Below are positions 1 through 6,979 of a DNA stretch of 16,992 nt, one piece after another. The notes beneath the pieces were generated by a model. That model did not search any database. It saw only the letters and a program-made list of their open reading frames with translations, and was not told the DNA's origin. How positions within the stretch are numbered: position 1 is the stretch's first letter; every line of letters begins with the position of its first letter. Source of the stretch: Lysobacterales bacterium (lineage in GTDB: Bacteria > Pseudomonadota > Gammaproteobacteria > Xanthomonadales > Rhodanobacteraceae); the NCBI GenBank assembly GCA_013298265.1, contig JAAFHE010000010.1, positions 1 through 16,992 of the forward strand, written 5' to 3'. The position numbers and the translations under genes are program-made.

Positions 1-6
1 ACCGAA

Positions 7-26
7 CCCGAGTCCGGGGCTTTTTT
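7..26 (+). terminator. Possible tail of an intrinsic terminator cut by the window edge
   Basis: A short GC stem (CCCG at 7-10 with CGGG at 15-18) is followed by six T residues at 21-26. The visible stem is only 4 bp. The GGGGC at 16-20 may instead pair with sequence before the window. It would end a plus-strand gene lying upstream of base 1. Confidence 0.35.
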
Positions 27-196
27 GCCAGCCGCTCCAAGCGACCGCAATTGCGATTCCGTCGCTGATGCCACGCACGCATTCCGGCGACATCGCCTTG
101 CCATCCTGTTGTGGAGGCTTGCCCCCGCGCTCTTCTACACAGCACGCACACACTCGTACACAGATCATCCCACCACTCAATTAGGTCAGACTTCCC

Positions 197-997
197 ATGA
201 TGAAATTTCTTTGGCCCGTGCTGCTGTCCGGCTTGTCATGCAGCGCCACTGCCCAGATGAAGGGTTCCGATGACGAATCGCCGGGTGGACCGCCGCGCGG
301 CTGGCAACTGGGCGTGGCCGCCGTGTTCTCCGACAGCCCGTATGCCGGCGAAGGCACGCGCGTGATTCCGATTCCGCTCGCCACCTATCAGGGCGAGCGC
401 TTCTTTTTTCGCGGCATCACGGCCGGCTGGACCTTCCTGGATCGGGAAGGTTTCGCGCTCGCCGCCATCGCAAAGCTGCGCCTGGACGGTTTCAAGATCG
501 ACGACCTGGGCCGGGCGGAGCTGGCGCGCAACGGTCTGGACTACCGGCTGCTCGAGGATCGCGACAACAGCCTGGACGCCGGGCTCGCAATGAAATGGAG
601 CGGCGCGGCCGGCGAACTCGACGTCGATCTGCTCGCCGATGTGACCGACACCAGCGGTGGCCATGAACTCTCGATCAAGTACGGCTATCCGTTGCGACTG
701 GGCATGACCACCGTGACGCCCAACGTCGGTGTCACCTGGATGTCGCAAGACATGGCGAGCTATTACTACGGAACGCGGGATGAGGAAGTCGCGCGCGGCG
801 TCGTCGACTACAAGCTCGACGCGCTCGCCATTCCGCATATCGGCGTTTCGTTCTTCCGTCCGCTCGGCGAGAAGTGGTCGGTGTTGGGGAACCTCAAGTA
901 CAGCAGCCTGCCGGACGAGATCGAGAAGAGTCCGTTCATCGAACCCGACACCAACGGCACGGCGTCGCTGTTCATCGGCTTTTCGCGCCGGTTCTGA
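197..997 (+). CDS. MipA/OmpV family outer-membrane protein
   Basis: This 266-residue protein matches the MipA/OmpV family in length and layout. The family consists of outer-membrane beta-barrels; MipA of E. coli scaffolds murein-synthesising and lytic enzymes. Residues 1-19 form a signal peptide (hydrophobic WPVLLSGLS, then SATA before Q20). Around residues 38-60 is the family-typical opening, with a strand ending VAAVFSDSPYAGEG and then RVIPIPLATYQGERFFFRG. The rest alternates strands rich in aromatic and small residues, including GYPLRLG and TPNVGVTWMS, and the chain ends in FSRRF with a terminal Phe, as expected for BAM-assembled barrels. The start is ATG 197, with a weak AGG at 183-185; ATG 200 is possible. 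It stands alone on the plus strand, followed directly by a gene remnant. The family call is strong; the exact role (scaffold or channel) is not determined. Confidence 0.88.
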   Translation: MMKFLWPVLLSGLSCSATAQMKGSDDESPGGPPRGWQLGVAAVFSDSPYAGEGTRVIPIPLATYQGERFFFRGITAGWTFLDREGFALAAIAKLRLDGFKIDDLGRAELARNGLDYRLLEDRDNSLDAGLAMKWSGAAGELDVDLLADVTDTSGGHELSIKYGYPLRLGMTTVTPNVGVTWMSQDMASYYYGTRDEEVARGVVDYKLDALAIPHIGVSFFRPLGEKWSVLGNLKYSSLPDEIEKSPFIEPDTNGTASLFIGFSRRF

Positions 998-1053
998 GGG
1001 GGCAGGCGCTCGCGCAAGGCGGCGACATGCCGCGCGTAGCGACCGTTGGCTAG

Positions 1054-1410
1054 CAGCTTGTGCAGCGACTGCCGACGTATCTGGCCGATGCGGCGCTGCC
1101 GTTTCGCACCGTGACCATGCCGGATATCGACGCGCTGTATATCCAGTTCCGCACTAACGAAGACGAGGCCGGCCATCCGATCGCCGATTTCACCGCGCGC
1201 GTCGAGAAAGAGATCGCAACGCACACGCCGCAGCACCTGATCCTCGACCTGCGTTCCGACATCGGCGGCAATCTGCTGACGACGCTGGCGTTCATGCGTA
1301 CGCTGCCGGCCAAGGCCACTGGCCGCACGTATCTGCTCGTCGGCCCCTACACCTACTCGGCCGGCATCATCTGCGCAGCAGCGGTGAAGAAAGGCGGCGC
1401 GCGCAAGTCC
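1054..1410 (+). pseudogene. Internal remnant of an S41-peptidase-like protein
   Basis: A plus-strand frame, open after the TAG at 1051-1053, encodes about 115 residues typical of the C-terminal catalytic fold of S41/tail-specific-protease-like proteins: a strand ALYIQF, LILDLRSDIGGN followed by a helix, and TYLLVGPYTYSAGI, where the Ser of YSAG is at the position of the S41 nucleophile. There is no credible start codon or Shine-Dalgarno (only GTG at 1060), and the N-terminal half is absent: the mipA stop is just 60 bp upstream. The similarity ends at about 1408, exactly where the stop codon of the convergent fibronectin gene lies. Beyond that the frame stays open only as antisense of that gene. 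I read this as a gene truncated at both ends. It is a different subfamily from the intact S41 gene at 13833-14924. Confidence 0.6.
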
Positions 1411-2697
1411 TCAGTCGAATCCATCCGCAAACACACCGACGCGGTCTGGTCCGTCGGTCGCGCTGTCGTTGACGGCGACAGGATCGGCAACGCTGCCGGG
1501 CGCGGTGATTGTGACGCTGTTGATGGCCGGCATCTCCGGCACCGCGGCAACGGTCGCACTGAGCAGAAAGCTGACGCCGGCGTTGGGCGCGAGATCGACC
1601 ATGACATTGATGCTGCCGCTGCCGTTGTCAGGACATTGCGATCCAATGTCCGGGCTGCAGATCCAGCTGACCGCGCTGAACGCGGCCTCGGGCACACTGT
1701 TCACCCGCACGCCGGACACGGCGCGCGCGCTGCCGTTGCGCACGTCGATCAGGTACTCGGTCCGGCTGCCGCCGGAGATGAACGACTGGCCATTGTTGAT
1801 CGTCACCGACAGATCGGCGGCAAAGCGCGGGACGACGGACGAGCCGGCCGATGCCGCGCCCGTGCCGACGTCGTTGGCCGCGGTGACGCTACACGTATAC
1901 GTTTCTCCATTGACAAGACCGGCGACGGTCAGCGGCGACGCCGCACCCTGGACGACATGCGTGCCCGGCGTACAGGCCGCGGTGTAGACGGTCACCGGCG
2001 CACCGCCGTCGTCGGGCGGCGCATCGAAGCTCAAGCGCGCAGACGCATCGCCGGATTCCACGCCGGTCACCGTCGGCGCCGCCGGCAGCGTAGCCGGTGT
2101 CACCGCGTTCGCCGTGGTGCGCGGACCCGCGCCGGCGCTGTTCGTGCTCCACGCCTCGCAGGTCACGCTGACGCCGTTGGCCAGGCCGGTCACGAGCAGC
2201 GGCGAGTTCGCGCCGCTGACGCTCTGCGTGCCGCACTGCGCGTCGAACGTCGCGGACAGGCCGCCATCGCCGCCCGGCACGAAGGCTACAGACACCTGGC
2301 CGTTGCCACGCGTGGCGACGACATCGGTCACGGCGTCGGGCGGACCGACCGGCGTGACCGGGCCCGAGTCGGCCGACCACGGCCCGTCACCGATGCCGTT
2401 GCGCGCGCGCATGCGGCAGGTCACCGCGACGCCGTTGGCCAGGCCATTGACCGGCAGCGGGTTGTTGCCGCCGAACACTGTGACTTCACCGCAATTGATG
2501 ATCTTGCCCACGATCGGATCGCCGCCGTCGCCGTTGAGGCTGTAGCCCACCGTGACTTTGTTGTTGCCCGGCACAAGGCTCGTGATCGAAGGCGCCGGGG
2601 GCACGGTGGCGCCCACGCGCGCGGCGGCCGCCGCAGGGAAGGCAACGCCGCAGAGGACGAACAGCGCGCAGAGGTGCAATGGCCGGGACAGGTACAT
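1411..2697 (-). CDS. Secreted protein with three fibronectin type III domains
   Basis: The protein has 428 residues. A signal peptide occupies residues 1 to about 26 (hydrophobic LHLCALFVLCGVAF, then PAAAAA). Three FN3-like domains follow at about 32-117, 118-201 and 202-289. Each ends in a variant of SPLxVxGLxNGVxVTCxxxAxN and each carries two Cys, suggesting one disulfide per domain in an oxidising compartment. A fourth, DUF11-like beta-domain (about 290-405) begins ADLSVTINNG and has its own Cys pair. The last residues, VGVFADGFD, resemble the short 'FxDGF' tail I remember on many exported proteins of Lysobacterales, perhaps a sorting signal. No catalytic motif is visible, so an adhesive or structural surface role is inferred. 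The start ATG 2697 has GGAG 8 bases upstream. No linked operon partner is seen; the plus-strand S41 remnant abuts its stop. Confidence 0.85.
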   Translation of the reverse strand: MYLSRPLHLCALFVLCGVAFPAAAAARVGATVPPAPSITSLVPGNNKVTVGYSLNGDGGDPIVGKIINCGEVTVFGGNNPLPVNGLANGVAVTCRMRARNGIGDGPWSADSGPVTPVGPPDAVTDVVATRGNGQVSVAFVPGGDGGLSATFDAQCGTQSVSGANSPLLVTGLANGVSVTCEAWSTNSAGAGPRTTANAVTPATLPAAPTVTGVESGDASARLSFDAPPDDGGAPVTVYTAACTPGTHVVQGAASPLTVAGLVNGETYTCSVTAANDVGTGAASAGSSVVPRFAADLSVTINNGQSFISGGSRTEYLIDVRNGSARAVSGVRVNSVPEAAFSAVSWICSPDIGSQCPDNGSGSINVMVDLAPNAGVSFLLSATVAAVPEMPAINSVTITAPGSVADPVAVNDSATDGPDRVGVFADGFD

Positions 2698-2780
2698 GAG
2701 CGAGACTCCAGATTCAAACCGCCGCCGTGGCGGTACCTGGGCTAATGCGTCAATCGGCGGGCGTAACTGTCATGCGACCG

Positions 2781-2811
2781 GCACCGGCGAGCGACGCAGT
2801 CGGGCCGGTGC
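2781..2811. repeat. Inverted repeat between the DUF3224 and FN3 genes
   Basis: GCACCGGC at 2781-2788 is perfectly complementary to GCCGGTGC at 2804-2811, with a 15-base loop. It lies downstream of the minus-strand DUF3224 gene and upstream of the minus-strand FN3 gene. There is no T-run, so it is either a weak terminator or a REP-like hairpin. Confidence 0.4.
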
Positions 2812-2874
2812 ACGCGAGCCGACGGCTGCATCGGCGGCAAAAGCCGTGGTCGCCGTGCGGCGCGAGCCCGGTTC

Positions 2875-3390
2875 TCAGCGGCTCGCGTCGAACCCGAAGT
2901 CGAATTCGTAGAAATGCACGCCGCCTTCCTTGATGACGATCTTCATCGAACCGCCAAGCCCTTCCAGTCCGTCAGTGCCCGAGTCCGGCACGACGTCGAG
3001 CGTCAGCGTATTCACGCCGCGCCTCGCCACGCCGTAGTGCTGCAGCCAGAACGAACCGCTGCGGCCCTGCAGCGTGCCGGTCACCTTCTCCATCGCGACG
3101 TAGCCGCCCGACGTGTTGCCGGCGGTGCGCATGCCGAGCATCTGGCCACGGCTCGTGGCGTCCAGTTCGCCATGGAAGGTCTTGTCGAGCAGCAGGCGCG
3201 CAAGGCCCGAGGGATCGTCCTTGTCGTCCTGCGGTATCAGCGTGACGTCGAAACGCCCGCTGACGTGTTCAGGCCTGACGGTGTCGTGCATGGGATGCTC
3301 CTGTGGGGTTGCGCTGAGCGTAGCGGCGCTAGCCGCGGGTATCGCCGCGCCGATGGCGAGGGCGATGATCGAACGGAAACAACGGTGCAT
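2875..3390 (-). CDS. DUF3224 family protein, probably exported
   Basis: The protein has 171 residues if started at ATG 3390. The mature part is a recognisable DUF3224 domain, a small beta-barrel family of unknown function. Markers are SGRFDVTLIPQ, LLLDKTFHGELDATSRGQML, GGYVAMEKVTGTLQGRSGSF, LQHYG, VVPDSGTDGLEGLGG and the ending HFYEFDFGF. The long start gives a good signal peptide (MHRCFRSIIALAIGAAIPAA then SAA), implying export to the periplasm, but it has no clear Shine-Dalgarno. An internal ATG at 3291 has a strong AGGAG six bases upstream and would make a cytosolic, domain-only form. A frame further upstream to 3546 is open but overlaps the divergent AraC gene and looks non-coding. The gene is divergent from the AraC-type regulator, a layout that often means local control; that is inference. 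Confidence 0.82.
   Translation of the reverse strand: MHRCFRSIIALAIGAAIPAASAATLSATPQEHPMHDTVRPEHVSGRFDVTLIPQDDKDDPSGLARLLLDKTFHGELDATSRGQMLGMRTAGNTSGGYVAMEKVTGTLQGRSGSFWLQHYGVARRGVNTLTLDVVPDSGTDGLEGLGGSMKIVIKEGGVHFYEFDFGFDASR
3298..3302 (-). promoter_or_regulatory. Strong internal Shine-Dalgarno in the DUF3224 gene
   Basis: On the minus strand AGGAG is followed by six bases and then ATG at 3291-3289, just before the DUF3224 domain and after the signal-peptide region. It supports a second or the sole translation start, which would give a non-exported product. Confidence 0.5.
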
Positions 3391-3481
3391 CGCAGGCTCG
3401 CACTGAACGGGTACACGAGATTGGACCGCGCCGCGCGCATGCGATGATTGTAAAAACGCGACGTCCGCGAGCCGCCGACCC

Positions 3482-4315
3482 ATGCTGAGACCCTCACCTG
3501 CACCGGCGCGTGGCATCCTGCGCCGCAAGCTCGACCCGTCGCACATGATGCATGGACGCTATCTGCCTGACGACGCGCTGGCGCCGTTCGTCGAGCACTA
3601 CTGGAGCGTGAGCTGGGACCTGCGCGGGCAGCCACCACGTCTGCAGGAGACGATGCCGCACCCGAACGTGCACGCCGTCGTGGATGCGGCGGGCAGCGGC
3701 CTGTTCGGCGTGCATACGCGGCGCTTCGCCGTCGAATTGGCCGGACAGGGCCGCGTGTTCGGCATCAAGTTCCGGCCCGGCGGCTTTCGGCCCTTCCTGC
3801 GCAGGCCGGTCGCTCCGCTGGCGAACCGCTCCCTGCCCTTCGCCGAGGTATTCGGCGCAGACGGCACGGCATACGAGCGCGACGTGCTTGCCTGTGCCGA
3901 TGTGGAAGCATGCGTGGCGCTGTCCGCGGATCTGCTCGCGGCGCATAGGCCGCCAGCCGACCCCACCGTCGCGCGCGTGGCCGGGATCGTGGCGCTGGCA
4001 GCAACCGACCGCGCCATCACTACCGCCGAAGAATTGGCCGGGCGCTGCGGCCTGGGCTTGCGCGCGTTGCAGCGCCTGTTCAACGACTATGTCGGCGCAA
4101 GCCCTAAGTGGGTCATCAACCGATATCGGCTGCACGAGGCGATCGAACGCCTCGCCGCCGGCACAGCCGTGGACTGGGCGGAACTCGCGCTGTCGCTGGG
4201 CTACTACGACCAGGCCCATTTCAATCGCGATTTCCGCCAGCTCGTCGGGCGCTCGCCGGGCGAGTTCGCCCGCGCCGAGCGCGTGGGTAGGCCGGACGGG
4301 CCGTCAAACCCATAG
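3482..4315 (+). CDS. AraC-family transcriptional regulator (DUF6597-type N-terminus)
   Basis: This 277-residue protein acts as a cytoplasmic DNA-binding regulator. The N-terminal about 130 residues match the DUF6597 sensor-like domain: RYLPDDALAPFVEHYWSVSW, LRGQPP, a HPNVHAVVD strand and FGIKFRPGGFRPFL. The C-terminal about 110 residues are an AraC-type double helix-turn-helix: TAEELAGRCGLGLRALQRLF for the first, and LALSLGYYDQAHFNRDFRQ then VGRSPGEF for the second, both complete. ATG 3482 is preferred because the ARGIL segment before the core resembles the family N-terminus; ATG 3545 is the alternative. Neither has a good Shine-Dalgarno. It is transcribed away from the DUF3224 gene, with 91 bp between starts. 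Its ligand is unknown; members of this group are often annotated only as helix-turn-helix regulators. Confidence 0.88.
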   Translation: MLRPSPAPARGILRRKLDPSHMMHGRYLPDDALAPFVEHYWSVSWDLRGQPPRLQETMPHPNVHAVVDAAGSGLFGVHTRRFAVELAGQGRVFGIKFRPGGFRPFLRRPVAPLANRSLPFAEVFGADGTAYERDVLACADVEACVALSADLLAAHRPPADPTVARVAGIVALAATDRAITTAEELAGRCGLGLRALQRLFNDYVGASPKWVINRYRLHEAIERLAAGTAVDWAELALSLGYYDQAHFNRDFRQLVGRSPGEFARAERVGRPDGPSNP

Positions 4316-4610
4316 CGCAGCGTTGCTGGATCGAGCGTATGCCGACAGCCTGCGGACGTGCCGGGGATGTCGCAGCGGGTATGCGCTGGCCGTCGAGGCG
4401 AAGCCTGCAATTCCGGGGTTTTTCCCAGTACAGCGTGGCCGCCAGACCGGCGGCGACCAGCACGATCATCAGCGCAGAGTCTTCCGGCCCGAACACGCCG
4501 CCCGTCAGCTGCGCGGGACCGTGGTATTCGCTCGCGAACGGCACCTGGCCGCGCCAGTCGTCGAGACGCGACGGCGGCAACCGCACAAGGACGGTTTGAC
4601 GCGCTGACCG
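4316..4610. other. Non-coding or degraded stretch with a trace of a membrane protein
   Basis: No intact gene is visible. On the minus strand, about 4586-4425 reads protein-like residues including TGGVFGPEDS followed by a hydrophobic span ALMIVLVAAGLAATLYW, which looks like the last transmembrane helix of a lost integral membrane protein. The frame then runs on into antisense of the AraC gene without a convincing stop. I cannot name the family. Confidence 0.3.
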
Positions 4611-4829
4611 TGCAGCAAGAGACTGCACCGACGAGCTGAGAAAGATCGACATTCCGACGCTGGTGATTCACGGCGACGATCAGATCGTGCCGATCGATGC
4701 GTCGGCAAGTCTGTCGTCGAAACGGCTGCAGAAGGGTGTCCTGAAAAGCTACCCGGGCGCGCCGCATGGCTGGCCAGCAGGCATGCGGGCCAGCTCAACG
4801 CCGACCTGCTCGCCTTGATCACGCAATGA
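4611..4829 (+). pseudogene. 3' remnant of a haloperoxidase-type alpha/beta hydrolase
   Basis: Reading from about 4615, the residues DELRKIDIPTLVIHGDDQIV, then VPIDASASL and YPGAPHG, are the C-terminal part of the non-heme chloroperoxidase/arylesterase group of alpha/beta hydrolases. In intact enzymes this segment carries the catalytic Asp (GDDDQIVP) and His (PHG). Here one Asp of the GDDDQ motif is missing. After PHG, at about 4768, the frame breaks: inserting one C restores LASRHAGQLNADLLALITQ and a TGA at 4827-4829, so a one-base deletion is likely. The N-terminal two thirds, including the nucleophile elbow, are absent. The piece lies between the membrane-protein trace and the DUF5694 gene, so the region has been shortened by deletions. 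It is not expected to make a functional enzyme. Confidence 0.7.
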
Positions 4830-4942
4830 CAAGACGCGGCGAGCGACACCGTCGCCGTCCGCTCGTGCGGCCTCATCGGCCACCGGTCGTTAAACCCGCC
4901 GCGCCCGTCGTGCATCCGTAACGGATCTCACCCACCCGATCC

Positions 4943-4946
4943 GGAG
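4943..4946 (+). promoter_or_regulatory. Shine-Dalgarno of the DUF5694 gene
   Basis: GGAG lies six bases before ATG 4953. It supports 4953, which begins a signal peptide, as the original start rather than the in-domain GTG at 5059. Confidence 0.6.
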
Positions 4947-4952
4947 CACCCC

Positions 4953-6003
4953 ATGCACCTGCGTCACGCAGCACTCGGTTTGTCACTCGCGCTGTCGGCT
5001 TTCGGCGCGCACGCGCAACACCCGCTGCCACGCCTCCGGGCCGCGCACGCAGGTACTGGTGCTGGGATCGCCGCATCTGTCCGGGATCAAGAAGGGCCTC
5101 ACGCCGGAGCAACTGGAGCGGCTGCTCGACCGGCTCGCCGCGTTCAAGCCGGATATCGTCACCATCGAAAGCATCAGCGGCGAACAGTGCGACCTGGTCG
5201 CGCGGCATCCCGCGGTATATCTGCCCGAGGACGTAGGTCCGTACTGCGCCAGCACCGAGCAGGCGAAGACGTCGACCGGACTGGAGGTACCGGCAGCCAT
5301 CGCCGAATTCCGCAAGACCTTGCGGGATTGGCCGGCGAAGCCGACGCCGACGCAACGCCGGCGCCTGTCGGCGACCTTCCTCGCCGCCGGCGAGCACGCC
5401 TCGGCGCTGGTGCAATGGCTGCAATTGCCGGCGAGCGAGCGCCACGCCGACGATGGTCTCGACGCGGCGCTGGTCGCCCAGCTGGAAAAGCTGGCCGGCA
5501 GCAACAACGAAAGCTACAGCGTCGGCGCGCGACTCGCAGCACGGCTCGGGCTGCAGCGCGTCTACGCAGTCGACGATCACACCGGCGACAACGTTCAAGT
5601 CGGCGACACGGAAGCCTATGCCGCCGCGGTTCAGGCGGCCTGGGCTACCGCCAGCGAAAAAGCCAAGGCCATTCACGCGCGCTACGACGAACTGCTCAAC
5701 GGTGACGACCTGCTCGCGCTGTATCGCTTCGCCAACCAACCCGATGTGCTGCGCACCGCAATCGAGAACGACTTCGGCCTGGCGTTGCGCGATCCCTCGC
5801 CGCCGCACTACGGCCGCTACTACGTCGCCGGCTGGGAAGCGCGCAACCTGCGCATGGTCGCCAATATCCGCGTCGCGTTCGGCGAAAAGCCCGCGGCCAA
5901 CGTACTTGCCATCGTCGGCAGCTCGCACAAACCCTGGTTCGACAGCCTGCTCGGACAGATGCAGGGCGTGGATATCGTCGATGCCGCCAAAAAGCTGGAA
6001 TAA
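4953..6003 (+). CDS. DUF5694 protein with a frameshift after its signal peptide
   Basis: ATG 4953 begins a clear signal peptide (LRHAALGLSLALSAFGAHAQ) in one frame. The DUF5694 domain, a family of unknown function, runs in the next frame to the TAA ending at 6003. Domain markers are VLVLGSPHLSG at its start, FKPDIVTIE, YHxGDN-like DDHTGDNVQVGDTEAY in the middle and IVGSSHKPWFDSLLGQM near the end. Removing one base near 5031 joins them as AHAQHPLPASGPRTQ, giving 349 residues. As printed, the gene is either a fresh pseudogene, a sequencing or assembly error, or is translated from GTG 5059 without export and without its first strand. The rest of the frame has no stop, so any loss must be recent. 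An export role is inferred only from the leader. Confidence 0.75.
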
Positions 6004-6042
6004 GAATCGGGAGTAGGAAATTGGAGTGACGGGAAACCGTCG

Positions 6043-6073
6043 CCGCCGGCGCGCGCAGTTGCACTGCCGGCGG
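6043..6073. repeat. GC-rich hairpin between convergent genes
   Basis: CCGCCGGC at 6043-6050 pairs perfectly with GCCGGCGG at 6066-6073 across a 15-base loop. There is no T-run. It is a REP-like hairpin or a weak bidirectional terminator between the DUF5694 and lipoprotein genes. Confidence 0.45.
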
Positions 6074-6094
6074 CAACGGTCTGATCGACTGCCT

Positions 6095-6111
6095 CCCCGG
6101 CAGAGCCGGGG
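6095..6111. terminator. Tight hairpin, possible bidirectional terminator
   Basis: CCCCGGC at 6095-6101 and GCCGGGG at 6105-6111 form a perfect 7-bp stem with a 3-base loop. It sits 16 bases from the stop of the minus-strand lipoprotein gene and also downstream of the plus-strand DUF5694 gene. It lacks a T-tract, so its termination strength is uncertain. Confidence 0.45.
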
Positions 6112-6126
6112 GACTCGCTAGTTGCC

Positions 6127-6609
6127 CTACGGCACAACCGAGGAGTGGTGGCTCGTGATCAGCCATTCCTTGCCGGTCCAGCGGTAGGCGAAGGTATAGC
6201 GGGCCAGGATCACTTCGTCGGTGGGGGAAAACCGGAAACTGTAGAGCCCCGAGTCGACAGCGCGATTGCAGCCGATTTCGATCTGGCGCGGGTCGCCGAT
6301 GGTTCCGAACGGTCTTTTGCGCAGGAAGTTGGTGAAATAGTCTTCCTTCTCTGCCCGCGTCACGCGCACCGCATAGGATTGCGTGGGCAGCAGAATCGAG
6401 GGCTCTGCGTAATTGTCGACCACGCGACGCGGGTCGCCGGTCTGCAATGACGCGTTCCAGCGATCGAACAGCGCCGCGATCTCCCGTTCCGACGTGGGCT
6501 TGCAGGACTCGCGACGCGCGCCGGATGCGGGGTCGCCGGCAACCGGATTGCCCGCACAGCCGGCAAGGGAAATTGCGATGACAAGGCAGACCAAGGACAT
6601 CGTCTTCAT
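6127..6609 (-). CDS. Lipoprotein with a SnoaL/CaMKII-AD-like domain (SgcJ/EcaC type)
   Basis: The protein has 160 residues. A lipoprotein signal peptide ends in the lipobox LAGC with the lipidated Cys at residue 18 (MKTMSLVCLVIAISLAGC), so it should be anchored in a membrane on the periplasmic side. The remaining about 130 residues form one NTF2-like fold of the CaMKII-association/SgcJ-EcaC group: ALFDRWNASLQTGDPRRVVD, a YAEPSILLPT strand, TRAEKEDYFTNFLRKRPFG, EIGCNRAVDSGLYSF, then ARYTFAYRW and the terminal ITSHHSSVVP, all typical family signatures. The family mostly has no proven activity; ligand binding in the cone-shaped pocket is assumed. ATG 6609 is chosen for its AGGAG six bases upstream and for the lipobox; the longer open frame to 6804 is ignored. 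It is convergent with the DUF5694 gene and divergent from the TPR gene. Confidence 0.87.
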   Translation of the reverse strand: MKTMSLVCLVIAISLAGCAGNPVAGDPASGARRESCKPTSEREIAALFDRWNASLQTGDPRRVVDNYAEPSILLPTQSYAVRVTRAEKEDYFTNFLRKRPFGTIGDPRQIEIGCNRAVDSGLYSFRFSPTDEVILARYTFAYRWTGKEWLITSHHSSVVP

Positions 6610-6672
6610 GAAACGCTCCTGGCAATAAAGAGGTGAGCCGCGGAAAGCATGGGGCGACTTCCACGCCACGCG

Positions 6673-6694
6673 CGGCCGTTGCGGCGAACGGCCG
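6673..6694. repeat. Perfect 8-bp inverted repeat upstream of the lipoprotein gene
   Basis: CGGCCGTT at 6673-6680 pairs with AACGGCCG at 6687-6694 across a 6-base loop, 64 bases upstream of the lipoprotein start. It could be an operator-like dyad or a leader-RNA hairpin. Confidence 0.4.
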
Positions 6695-6881
6695 ACGAAG
6701 GATTCCGGTTTCCTGACAGCGCCCCAGAGCTGCCGGTGCGAACTATGAGCGACATGTGGACAAAGTGCAAAGAGCACCCGACGCGCCAGCAGTGGTCGGG
6801 CCACGAGGCAAAACCTCCCCCGTTTCGGCGCGGGAAACGACTCCTACAACGTCCACGGGTAACACGGTAGGCTCTGCCCGC

Positions 6882-6899
6882 TGCCGGCGCAGGCCGGCA
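6882..6899. repeat. Perfect 7-bp hairpin upstream of the TPR gene
   Basis: TGCCGGC at 6882-6888 and GCCGGCA at 6893-6899 enclose the loop GCAG, 81 bases before the TPR gene start. It is REP-like in composition. Confidence 0.4.
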
Positions 6900-6979
6900 A
6901 CATGCCGCGGCGGTGCGGATGCATCAGACATCGGCCCGCAGCGGGGCACACCATCGACACGGCCGGGGAATCAGGGGTT

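Larger units (their letters stand above)
6610..6979. other. Intergenic region between divergent genes
   Basis: No gene is supported in these 370 bases. The region holds the upstream regions of the lipoprotein and TPR genes and two perfect GC-rich hairpins listed separately. I see no convincing -35/-10 pair. Confidence 0.5.

Noticed and set aside
25..273. Small plus-strand ORF at the window start
   Set aside because: It overlaps the mipA start in another frame, has no Shine-Dalgarno and no recognisable content.
1411..2745. Continuation of the plus-strand frame from the S41 remnant (561 codons in total)
   Set aside because: Past 1410 it is antisense to a well-supported FN3 gene and reads as low-complexity Arg/Ala/Asp-rich sequence with no family features.
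3391..3546. N-terminal extension of the DUF3224 frame
   Set aside because: It would precede a good signal peptide and overlap the divergent AraC gene. Composition is antisense-like.
4873..5928. 351-codon minus-strand frame opposite the DUF5694 gene
   Set aside because: The sense strand carries recognisable DUF5694 motifs in this interval; the antisense has no start signal or family features.
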